DNA from: Candidatus Zhuqueibacterota bacterium
GTDB lineage: Bacteria > Zhuqueibacterota > Zhuqueibacteria > Thermofontimicrobiales > Thiofontviventaceae
DNA length: 41,864 bases
Direction: 5' to 3'
Assembly: GCA_016931935.1 (NCBI GenBank)
Contig: JAFGDW010000227.1
Location: 1 to 41,864, forward strand
How positions within the stretch are numbered: position 1 is the stretch's first letter; each line of letters opens with the position of its first letter. Below the pieces are notes generated by a model. That model was not told where the DNA came from. It did not search any database and was given only the letters and a program-made list of their open reading frames with translations. Shown here piece after piece: positions 17,063-24,722 of the stretch. The translations under genes were made by a program, and so were the position numbers.

Positions 17063-18058
17063 ATGCCCGGAAAAATTCAAAAAACCATTTTTATGGCACG
17101 CAAATTTCATAAAGACATCACCCGCGATCGGCAAATTTATGAACTGGCCACGGATATCCATTCACCGGAACTTGGTGATTACTATTTCCTGATGACCGAA
17201 GCCCAAATGTTAGCTGGACATAGTCAGCAATACCATTTTGATGAACAGGGAATTCCAATCATTCCAACGTATATCGATGTCTCCGAACAGCGCATGCTTT
17301 ATTACCCGATTTCAATCGGTCAATATGGCCTGGCAATTTGGAATACGTATTTGAAAACGAAACAGGAACACGATCGAAACCGATTTTTGAAGATTGCCGA
17401 CTGGTTTATGGCGAATGCAATTAGTGATGACAAACTTGGCGCCTATTGGCTGACTGATGTTGACAAACCAGCGTACAATATCAAACGCCCATGGAAATCA
17501 TCGTTTTCACAGGCGCGAGCAATTAACGTACTAATGCGCGCTTATCAAATTACTCAAAAAAACAATTATAAAACAATGGCGGAGCTGGCCATCGAGCCGT
17601 TTTTCATCCCGGTGGTTGATGGCGGCGTTACAACCTTTACAGAGAATGGCCCATTTTTCGAAGAATATCCGGCATCCGTTCCTGTGCTGGTGTTGAATGG
17701 GCATATTTTTTCGATCTGTGGTGTGTATGATTACATCCGTACCCATCCTGATGATCAACGCGTCCGTTCGCTGTATAATGATAGTGTACAATCACTCAGT
17801 TGCCTGATCGATCGCTTCGATATGGGATTCTGGAGTAAGTATTCGTTGTGCGAGGCCAATTTTCATCCGTCGGTTGATCCGTCAACGATAGGTTATCACT
17901 GTCTGCATATCGTCCAACTGGATTTAATGTACGCGTTAACAAATCAGGCTATTTTTAAAGGAACTGCGGACCGTTGGCAAAAATATCTGAAAACGACCAA
18001 TATTTTAAAAATGTATTTCATTAAATATCGTGCATTGAAAAAAATGAACAGAATTTAG
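17063..18058 (+). CDS. D-glucuronyl C5-epimerase-like protein
   Basis: The 331-residue protein resembles the C-terminal catalytic domain of heparan/heparosan glucuronyl C5-epimerase (PF06662), which converts D-glucuronate to L-iduronate in the polymer. Visible blocks are YPISIGQYGLAIW (81-93), SSFSQARAINVLMRAY (146-161), a Gly-Gly turn (VVDGGVTTF), EEYP (200-203), LNGHIFSICGVYDY (211-224), FDMGFWSKYSL (252-262) and YHCLHIVQL (278-286). The Tyr-rich (alpha/alpha) barrel signature is well kept. There is no signal peptide, so a cytoplasmic or lipid-linked substrate is implied. It sits between a glycosyltransferase and a sulfotransferase. Other uronate epimerase substrates remain possible. Confidence 0.8.
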   Translation: MPGKIQKTIFMARKFHKDITRDRQIYELATDIHSPELGDYYFLMTEAQMLAGHSQQYHFDEQGIPIIPTYIDVSEQRMLYYPISIGQYGLAIWNTYLKTKQEHDRNRFLKIADWFMANAISDDKLGAYWLTDVDKPAYNIKRPWKSSFSQARAINVLMRAYQITQKNNYKTMAELAIEPFFIPVVDGGVTTFTENGPFFEEYPASVPVLVLNGHIFSICGVYDYIRTHPDDQRVRSLYNDSVQSLSCLIDRFDMGFWSKYSLCEANFHPSVDPSTIGYHCLHIVQLDLMYALTNQAIFKGTADRWQKYLKTTNILKMYFIKYRALKKMNRI

Positions 18059-18110
18059 AGAATAGTAAATAGTGAACAGGGAACAGTGAATTGCGTGTTG
18101 AGTAATTGAT
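18059..18110. repeat. Low-complexity spacer repeat
   Basis: A short direct-repeat run (AATAGTAAATAGTGAACAGG, then GAACAGTGAAT) lies in the 125-nt gap between the epimerase-like and sulfotransferase genes. Similar simple GTGAA/ATAGT sequence appears at 33727-33740. Its significance is unclear. Confidence 0.4.
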
Positions 18111-18183
18111 TTCATTCGGTAATATGCATAGCTGACTACCGATTTTTGGAATAAAATTGTAAATTATAAAAATTGATGTTATC

Positions 18184-19164
18184 ATGAATAAACGACCCAT
18201 TTTTTTATTAGGTGCTCACAAATCCGGAACAAGTTTGTTACGGAGCTTGTTCGATGGCCATAGCCAATTATTTGCATTACCATTGGAAACGCATTTTTTT
18301 GAAAATATGCATTACTGGGTGGATTACGAATACAGACGGCAACGCCCGGCTTCACTAAATCGGGATGAAATTATTGAATCGTTCTGCAAATGGATTCATC
18401 ACAGCAATTCGTCTTCGGATAAATATGCAGATTCCGTCGCCGAAGGGATATTTGATGAGGCCAAATTCCGCAACCACTTTTCCACCATAAAGACAGATGA
18501 TAATGATACGAATCGCATGGGTATCTATTTCGAAGCCATATATAATGCGGTATATGGACATGTTCCCTTGCCTACAATTCGGATGGTGGAAAAATCAATC
18601 GAGCACGCTGAATTTGCCATGAACATCCAGGTATTGTTCCCGGAGGCAAAATTTATTCATATCATTCGAAATCCGTATGCTAATATTGTCGCACTGCGTC
18701 GATTCAAATGCTTTTCGGATGGATTCCCACTCATGCCACGAATTCTGGACTCGCTTTATAACAGCTATTATTATCTGTACAAAAATTCCCGGTTTCTTAA
18801 AAATTACTATGTAATTCGTTATGAAGATCTGGTGACCAACCCGAAAAAAAGTCTGGAACACATCTGTCAATTTCTCGATATTCCGTTTGAAGACAAGCTG
18901 CTTGTACCAACATATCTGGGAAAAGCCTGGGGTGGAAATAGTACCACTGGCAAAGTCTTCACTGGCATCGATGCGTCCAATCTCGACAAATGGCGAACAA
19001 CCATTTATCCATTCGAAATATTCTATGTGAACAAACTGTTTCCGTTTATTTTTACCGATTATAATTATGAATCCGTAACCGGCCACGGTTCATCCTGGAA
19101 ACGGGCTAAAGGTGAAAACCTGGTACGCTACCTGTATAACCGACTCTACCGATTTTATATCTGA
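18184..19164 (+). CDS. PAPS-dependent sulfotransferase family protein
   Basis: The 326-residue enzyme has the 5'-phosphosulfate loop at 11-20 (AHKSGTSLLR), a likely catalytic region VEKSIEHAEF (135-144), and the 3'-phosphate motif IIRNPYANIVALRR (160-173). YVIRYEDLVTNPKKSLEHI further on is typical of the family. It should transfer sulfate from PAPS to a hydroxyl or amino group of a glycan. Between a C5-epimerase-like gene and a flippase, the likely substrate is a uronate or hexosamine residue. No signal peptide is seen, so sulfation probably precedes export. The exact sulfation position is unknown. Confidence 0.83.
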   Translation: MNKRPIFLLGAHKSGTSLLRSLFDGHSQLFALPLETHFFENMHYWVDYEYRRQRPASLNRDEIIESFCKWIHHSNSSSDKYADSVAEGIFDEAKFRNHFSTIKTDDNDTNRMGIYFEAIYNAVYGHVPLPTIRMVEKSIEHAEFAMNIQVLFPEAKFIHIIRNPYANIVALRRFKCFSDGFPLMPRILDSLYNSYYYLYKNSRFLKNYYVIRYEDLVTNPKKSLEHICQFLDIPFEDKLLVPTYLGKAWGGNSTTGKVFTGIDASNLDKWRTTIYPFEIFYVNKLFPFIFTDYNYESVTGHGSSWKRAKGENLVRYLYNRLYRFYI

Positions 19165-19165
19165 T

Positions 19166-20638
19166 ATGCTTAAGGAAACCCGACAACTTATCAGCACATC
19201 TGCGACGTACAGCGTGGGCAACATCATGGTAAAATTCATCACCTTTTTGCTGATTCCTTTGTATGCCCGTAAATTGCTTCCCGACGAGTACGGCGTCGTC
19301 GCCATTTTGGAATTGGTGGAATTGCTTGGTAAAACCATTTTCTCGTATGGGCTTGTGCAATCGGTGCTGCGATTTTTGGTGTCCTACAAAACCCAGGGAC
19401 GAGCGAATGAGCTTGTGTTTTCCAATTATCTGTTTTTGGTCGTCGTCAATATAATTGTGCTGGGAGCGTTGGTTTTGTTTCCCACCGGCCTCAGTCGCGT
19501 TTTGCTGGATAACTCTGCCGATAGTATTCGATACATTCAACTTATACTGATCGTGATTTTTTTCGGTGTCATCCAGACACTTTTTATTACACTGCTTCAA
19601 GCTGAAGAGAAAGCTGTTCCGTTTATCATTTTCACGGTTTTAACATTCCTGTTGACAATCGGGCTGAATATTTACAAAGTCGGCTTTCTCAATCAGGGTG
19701 TACGCGGCATTGTCGAATCCAAGCTGTATGTGGCGATGCTTAATTTTGTGTTGATCAGCGGCTATCTGCTGAAACGGTTTCGCCCCCGATTTTCGTTTGC
19801 GGTTATTCGGGAAAGTATTGACTATGGATTGCCATTGATATTTGTCGGTGTTTCACTTACCATGCTATCGCTGGCTGACCGTTACTTATTGAAAGTGTTG
19901 CGTGATGTCTCCGAAGTTGGAATTTATGCCATGGCCTATAAATTTGGGATGATCATTAACATGGTTTTGATTACCCCATTCCGGCAGGCGTTTTTTCCGT
20001 TGATGTTCCGGTTGGCGGAGGAGCAGGATATTAAAGGGGCTTATCGGAAGTTTCTTACTTACTTTGTATTTGTCGGCTTATTATTTGTTTTATTCGTTTC
20101 TTCATTTGCTAAGGAAATTCTAATATTAGCCACGACTCCAAAATATTATCATGGTTATATTATCATTCCCTTTATTGCGTTTTCATATTTTCTGTTCGGG
20201 GTCCGTACAATCTTCGCGAATGCTTTGGCAACACAAAAACGGACACGGGCTATTGCCTACTCAACAGTTTTTGGTGCTGTATTTCACATATGTTTTAATT
20301 TAATTCTAATTCCTTATTTCGGGATGATCGGTGCGGCAATCGTTTCTGTTACTTCATATTCGGTTATTACGATTGCTACCTTTGTGCCACTGCAAAAAAT
20401 TTTCCCGATTAGCTGGGATTGGGGGCGAATATTTAGACTACTATTTGTTGCCTTAATTTTGCTCCTTGTATCATTAAGTATCCGTTCGAATTATATCTGG
20501 CTTAATATTTTGTTGAAATTTCTCATTCTAATTTCATATCCGCTCATTTTGTATTTCACAAACTTTTTTACACCCACTGAAATTAAAAGTATTGGCAAAA
20601 CATATTCAACTTTCCGCCAAAAATTAATTCGGAATTAA
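19166..20638 (+). CDS. Wzx-like polysaccharide flippase
   Basis: The membrane protein of about 490 residues has 12-14 predicted helices and belongs to the MATE/MVF-like polysaccharide transporter group. N-terminal features are TSATYSVGNIMVKFITFLLI and YARKLLPDEYGVVAILE; ADRYLLKVLRDVSEVGIYAM lies mid-protein. It should flip lipid-linked oligosaccharide to the periplasm. I start it at 19166, 1 nt after the sulfotransferase stop; an in-frame codon at 19112 would overlap that gene by 53 nt and give an unlikely leader. It completes the plus-strand glycan set and converges with the epimerase gene. Confidence 0.85.
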   Translation: MLKETRQLISTSATYSVGNIMVKFITFLLIPLYARKLLPDEYGVVAILELVELLGKTIFSYGLVQSVLRFLVSYKTQGRANELVFSNYLFLVVVNIIVLGALVLFPTGLSRVLLDNSADSIRYIQLILIVIFFGVIQTLFITLLQAEEKAVPFIIFTVLTFLLTIGLNIYKVGFLNQGVRGIVESKLYVAMLNFVLISGYLLKRFRPRFSFAVIRESIDYGLPLIFVGVSLTMLSLADRYLLKVLRDVSEVGIYAMAYKFGMIINMVLITPFRQAFFPLMFRLAEEQDIKGAYRKFLTYFVFVGLLFVLFVSSFAKEILILATTPKYYHGYIIIPFIAFSYFLFGVRTIFANALATQKRTRAIAYSTVFGAVFHICFNLILIPYFGMIGAAIVSVTSYSVITIATFVPLQKIFPISWDWGRIFRLLFVALILLLVSLSIRSNYIWLNILLKFLILISYPLILYFTNFFTPTEIKSIGKTYSTFRQKLIRN

Positions 20639-20646
20639 GCCGATTA

Positions 20647-21786
20647 TCAAATTCCCCCACTTTTAAAGGCATCATCAATAATTTTGCATATTCGTGTACT
20701 TGCCAATCCATCACCATACGGATTCACTGATTTACTCATTCGATCATACTGTTCCGAATTCACCATTAACTCATGGACACCCGAAACAATATTTTTAGAA
20801 TCAGTCCCGACTAGTTTTACGGTTCCTGATTCAACTCCTTCCGGACGTTCGGTAACTTTGCGCATAACTAACACTGGCTTGCCAAGCGACGGAGCCTCCT
20901 CCTGAATACCACCGGAATCGGTTAATACCAAATGCGATTTATTCATAATATAAATGAGTTTATCATATGGGAGGGGGTCAATTAAGTGGATCGTTTTAAT
21001 ATCTTTCAGATATGAATGAACCACATCTTTTACATTTGGATTTAGATGAACCGGATAGACTATTTCTACATCTTCTGTTTGTGCAATTTCCTTCAACGCC
21101 CGGCAGATATTTTTAAATCCCTCCCCAAAATTTTCGCGACGGTGTCCTGTTACTAAAATAAGTTTTTTATCTCCACTTAATTGCAGACCATTAAAGAAAG
21201 TACGGTATTTTTCATGTTCGTTATTGACGAAATTTCGCGTTAAGAACAAAGCATCAATAACAGTGTTACCCGTAACCCACACTTTATTCTCAGCAATTCC
21301 TTCAGCAATAAGATTATGCTTCGCACGCTGAGTTGGCGCGAAATGGAAATCACCTACGTGAGAAATGATGACTCGATTAATTTCTTCAGGGTAAGGATTA
21401 AATTTATCGTAGGTTCTCAATCCGGCTTCAATATGAGCAGCGGGAATTTTATGATAGAATGCTGATAACGCAGCGGCCATAGCTGTGGTTGTGTCACCTT
21501 GCACAAATATCAGATCAGGTGATACGTTATCCAACAGCGTATCCAGTTCCATTATTGCACTCGATGTAATATAAGATAGCGTTTGATTTGGCTTCATGAT
21601 GTCCAAATCATAATCCGGGATGATATTGAACAAGCCCAATACCTGCTCCAGCATGGATTTGTGTTGGGATGTAACACAAGTTATTATTTTATAATCTGAG
21701 TTCTGTTGAAATTCTTTTATTACGGGGATAACTTTTATTGCTTCCGGTCGAGTTCCGAATACGAACAGGATTTTATTTTGTAGCAT
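20647..21786 (-). CDS. wecB: UDP-N-acetylglucosamine 2-epimerase (non-hydrolysing)
   Basis: The 379-residue enzyme interconverts UDP-GlcNAc and UDP-ManNAc. Signature segments: GTRPEAIK (11-18), VQGDTTTAM with the conserved Asp, HIEAGLRT, YPEEINR, VTGHRREN with the His, and the UDP site TDSGGIQEEAPSLGKPVLV. All active-site residues known from WecB appear present. I use the ATG at 21786; the codon nine bases further upstream is TTG. It overlaps the upstream GT4 gene by 14 nt, indicating an operon of the two. ManNAc supply suggests ManNAc or ManNAcA in a surface glycan. Confidence 0.92.
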   Translation of the reverse strand: MLQNKILFVFGTRPEAIKVIPVIKEFQQNSDYKIITCVTSQHKSMLEQVLGLFNIIPDYDLDIMKPNQTLSYITSSAIMELDTLLDNVSPDLIFVQGDTTTAMAAALSAFYHKIPAAHIEAGLRTYDKFNPYPEEINRVIISHVGDFHFAPTQRAKHNLIAEGIAENKVWVTGNTVIDALFLTRNFVNNEHEKYRTFFNGLQLSGDKKLILVTGHRRENFGEGFKNICRALKEIAQTEDVEIVYPVHLNPNVKDVVHSYLKDIKTIHLIDPLPYDKLIYIMNKSHLVLTDSGGIQEEAPSLGKPVLVMRKVTERPEGVESGTVKLVGTDSKNIVSGVHELMVNSEQYDRMSKSVNPYGDGLASTRICKIIDDAFKSGGI

Positions 21787-22882
21787 GCTTTTCAATCGCT
21801 TTTTTTAATATTTCAATTTCCTGTGGAATTGTTGTTTGTGCAGAACAGACATTCATGATATTTTCGCGGGCATTCCTTGACATTTTTAAAAAGGTTTCTT
21901 TATTTGAAACAAGTTTCTTTACGGCTTCGCTTAATTTTAGTGGATTGTTTGGCGGAACAAGATAACCATCAATTCCATCACGAACAAATTCCGGGATACC
22001 GCCAACATTGGTAGCTACAACCGGCAATCCGCTCGACATGGCCTCGCACATGGCTAATCCCTGGGCTTCAACACGGCTTGGAGCGAAAAAAAAGCTGTAG
22101 TTGCGGTACAATTCCGGTATTTTGTTATGTTCGACTGACCGGGCAAGAATTTTGGTGTTGGAATGTGTCGTATCAATTAATCGCTGTAATTTTTTTTGAA
22201 ACAAACCCGTACCAACTATCGCAAGTTGCGCTTCATCAACATATGAAAATGCACGTATCCCAACATCCAGGCCATATTTGGTGTTATTAAGTCCACGTAA
22301 TGAAATCGCAGTTTGCATCGATTGTGGCTCATAATATGAAAATAGATCAGTATCAACAGGATTAGGAATGATCACCGAATTTGTATATCGTCGAAATGTA
22401 TGTCGCTCCGCTTCTTCGAGCATCCACTGTGAAACGAACACACTGTATTCAACAGTTGGGATGAATTTTCGAACTGTTAACACTTTATAAATTTCCCGAG
22501 GGAAGAATACCAGCCGTTTTCGAACATAATCGATTATATTTTTAGCGGGATTCAACCGAAAATTCCACAATATTTCATGCCCGTGAATCCATGCGACTTT
22601 AGGCAAATCAATATTTTTGACAAATGAAATGATCTGATATGTCGGATAATGAATCGCCAAAACATCCGGTGAAAACTTAGACAGCATGGAACGGATCGCA
22701 TTTTGTTGCTTCTTTACGACATTGACCTTTTCAAAACAGTACTCTACATTTTCATTTGATATAACAAAAACTTTTATATCGTATCCCATTTGCACCATTT
22801 TTTTCACTCTCGCATGTATAAAGCTATAATGGGATTGCTTTTCATCCGAATATTGTGGACAAATAAATGCGATTTTTATCAT
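21773..22882 (-). CDS. Glycosyltransferase family 4 protein
   Basis: The 369-residue GT-B enzyme begins MIKIAFICPQY. The acceptor domain includes WIHGHEILWN, the interdomain segment is VIIPNPVDTDLFSYY, and the donor domain carries PSRVEAQGLAMCEAM (the E-x7-E signature) followed by GLPVVATNVGGIPEFV. The start at 22882 has AAGGTGG about 8 nt upstream; the in-frame GTG at 22894 is less likely. The gene precedes and overlaps the UDP-GlcNAc 2-epimerase gene, suggesting it uses an N-acetylhexosamine-derived donor, which is inference only. Confidence 0.88.
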   Translation of the reverse strand: MIKIAFICPQYSDEKQSHYSFIHARVKKMVQMGYDIKVFVISNENVEYCFEKVNVVKKQQNAIRSMLSKFSPDVLAIHYPTYQIISFVKNIDLPKVAWIHGHEILWNFRLNPAKNIIDYVRKRLVFFPREIYKVLTVRKFIPTVEYSVFVSQWMLEEAERHTFRRYTNSVIIPNPVDTDLFSYYEPQSMQTAISLRGLNNTKYGLDVGIRAFSYVDEAQLAIVGTGLFQKKLQRLIDTTHSNTKILARSVEHNKIPELYRNYSFFFAPSRVEAQGLAMCEAMSSGLPVVATNVGGIPEFVRDGIDGYLVPPNNPLKLSEAVKKLVSNKETFLKMSRNARENIMNVCSAQTTIPQEIEILKKAIEKHATK

Positions 22883-23328
22883 TTCTGCATCCACCTTACT
22901 TATCGTACCAGAAAATCGATTAAATGTAATTAGAGAATATATTGTAATTCCAATTCAATTCCAAGAAAAAAAGTTGCACAGTCAGTACCCGAGCTGATTG
23001 ATTAAGTCCAAATTTATAATTTGCAATGAATCCAGGATTAATTTTACTCATTTGTGTGAAAAGTTTGCACATCTTTTATTGAATGTTCATACCAATCTTA
23101 TTAAATATTCGAATCAGAATCAATGCAATAATTTTTAAAATACAACTGCGAACTACTTCAAGAACCGATAATCACGCTTTTTATCGGCGCATACGGGATT
23201 ATGCAAATGACGTACTTCCTGGAAATATCGAAGTATTAGTAAATAAACTACTAAAAAAATTATCTACAATTATGTGGTACAAAACTTGTATGAATAAAAT
23301 CATCAATAATAAAATTTGAGAGGCGAGT
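22883..23328. other. Intergenic region, 446 nt
   Basis: This is a divergent promoter region between the GT4 gene (minus) and the LamG gene (plus), and it is AT-rich. An open frame at 23083-23319 (78 codons) lacks a ribosome site and recognisable features and is not annotated. No terminator or repeat is evident. Confidence 0.5.
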
Positions 23329-24363
23329 ATGCAATTTCTAATCAAAATCAAATTTGTGTTATTATTTTTATTACTTGGTACAACGTGTCCATTAAATGCA
23401 AAAGTGTTAGCCTATTATCCATTTAACGGCAACGCAAATGATGAAAGCGGGAATGGTAATAACGGTTTTGTTTATGGCCCTGTTCTAACGGAGGATCGCT
23501 ACGGTAATAGCAACTCTGCCTACTATTTTGATGGTACGGATGATTTTATTCTATTAGGCGATACAGATTTTCTAAAACCACGATTTCCAATGACGCTTAT
23601 TGCATGGATTAACTTAGATTGTGACGCGTATTATCCACCTGTCTTCGTTAATAATTATTGTGAAGATCATTATAATGGTATCATTTTCAATATTGTTTAT
23701 GATAATTATCTGGCCATCAATTTTGGAAATGGAGATTTCGTAGGTCCACAAAGCAGACGTTCAAAAACTGGTACAACTTTATTATTGCCGAATCGATGGT
23801 ATCATATCGCTGTTATAATTCGCGGTGTTTACAATATGGAGCTCTACGTTAATGGTCAAAACGATGGGGGAACATACAGTGGTAATGGTTCATCGCTTGT
23901 TTATACTGAGGGACCAGCAAAGTTGGGAGTCGCCGACGGCAGCAGATATGAAGGGGGAGAACGTTTTTTTAAGGGCAAAATGGATGATATTTATTTCTGT
24001 GATCATGCTTTCACAAGTCAACAAATAATGAGTCATTATCAGGAAACAGTCACCGAACAGACTTCTAAAAACGAGACACTACCAAAGACCACTATATTAT
24101 ATCAAAATTATCCCAATCCTTTTAATCCAACGACCACAATACAATATCAACTTTTAAAAAGTACAACTGTCTCACTGACTATTTATGATTTACTCGGTAA
24201 TGAAATAAACCAACTCCTCAATCAATATCAGGAAACTGGAATGTACCGAATTTTATGGGAAAGCAAAAATTCACAAGATCAATATGTTCCAAATGGAATT
24301 TATATTTACAAACTTCAGACTGATAGACACGTTTATCTACGAAAAATGATCGTGCTCCAATAA
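23329..24363 (+). CDS. Secreted LamG-domain protein with type IX-style sorting domain
   Basis: The 344-residue protein has a signal peptide of about 24 residues (cleavage after PLNA), one LamG/concanavalin-like domain (about 25-240; YYPFNGNANDESGNGNNG, AYYFDGTDD, RWYHIAVI, ELYVNGQNDGG, FFKGKMDDIYF) and a C-terminal sorting domain (about 258-344; YQNYPNPFNPTTTI, PNGIYIYKL). The last is typical of proteins exported by a type IX-like system in FCB bacteria. LamG domains bind glycans or act as adhesins. It is closely related to the next gene, which carries two copies of the same LamG type, and lies next to the glycan locus. Confidence 0.85.
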   Translation: MQFLIKIKFVLLFLLLGTTCPLNAKVLAYYPFNGNANDESGNGNNGFVYGPVLTEDRYGNSNSAYYFDGTDDFILLGDTDFLKPRFPMTLIAWINLDCDAYYPPVFVNNYCEDHYNGIIFNIVYDNYLAINFGNGDFVGPQSRRSKTGTTLLLPNRWYHIAVIIRGVYNMELYVNGQNDGGTYSGNGSSLVYTEGPAKLGVADGSRYEGGERFFKGKMDDIYFCDHAFTSQQIMSHYQETVTEQTSKNETLPKTTILYQNYPNPFNPTTTIQYQLLKSTTVSLTIYDLLGNEINQLLNQYQETGMYRILWESKNSQDQYVPNGIYIYKLQTDRHVYLRKMIVLQ

Positions 24364-24722
24364 CAACTCAAGTACAGGTTTACTATTATAGAATATGTCA
24401 CATAACATTTTTAACAAAATGATAATCTTGTCCCAATACTCTTCATTAGTGGAATAAGTGCGCGAAAATTCAGGCTATTTTTAATAAATTTTTGCCTTAA
24501 CATTTTACAGCAAAACTCGAGCAGAAAAATATAATCTAAAATTAACTGTCAAATTTTATTTTTATCCGCAAATATGATAGCTTGACTGTACTGTTTAATT
24601 GAATTCGCGATGAAATAAAAATAACTCAAAACTAATTTTATCAAGATTCCAGCCATCTTTTTCCTGCTTAAGAATTGCTAAATTTAAATCTGAATTATGA
24701 AGCACGTGATGGAGAACCATTC
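24364..24722. other. Intergenic region, 359 nt
   Basis: AT-rich spacer between the two LamG genes. TTGACT at 24582 has no convincing -10 partner. No repeat, terminator or small gene is recognisable. Confidence 0.5.

Noticed and set aside
18595..19600. Long antisense frames over the sulfotransferase and flippase (163 and 164 codons)
   Set aside because: They lie opposite well-supported genes, with compositions that mirror those genes and no start signals.
15748..22882. Glycan locus as a recent horizontally acquired island
   Set aside because: No integrase, tRNA, flanking repeat pair or obvious base-composition shift is visible by eye; composition would need computing.
23083..23319. Open frame of 78 codons upstream of the first LamG gene
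   Set aside because: AT-rich, Ile/Asn/Arg-rich composition typical of translated non-coding DNA; no ribosome site or motif. A real small gene cannot be fully excluded.
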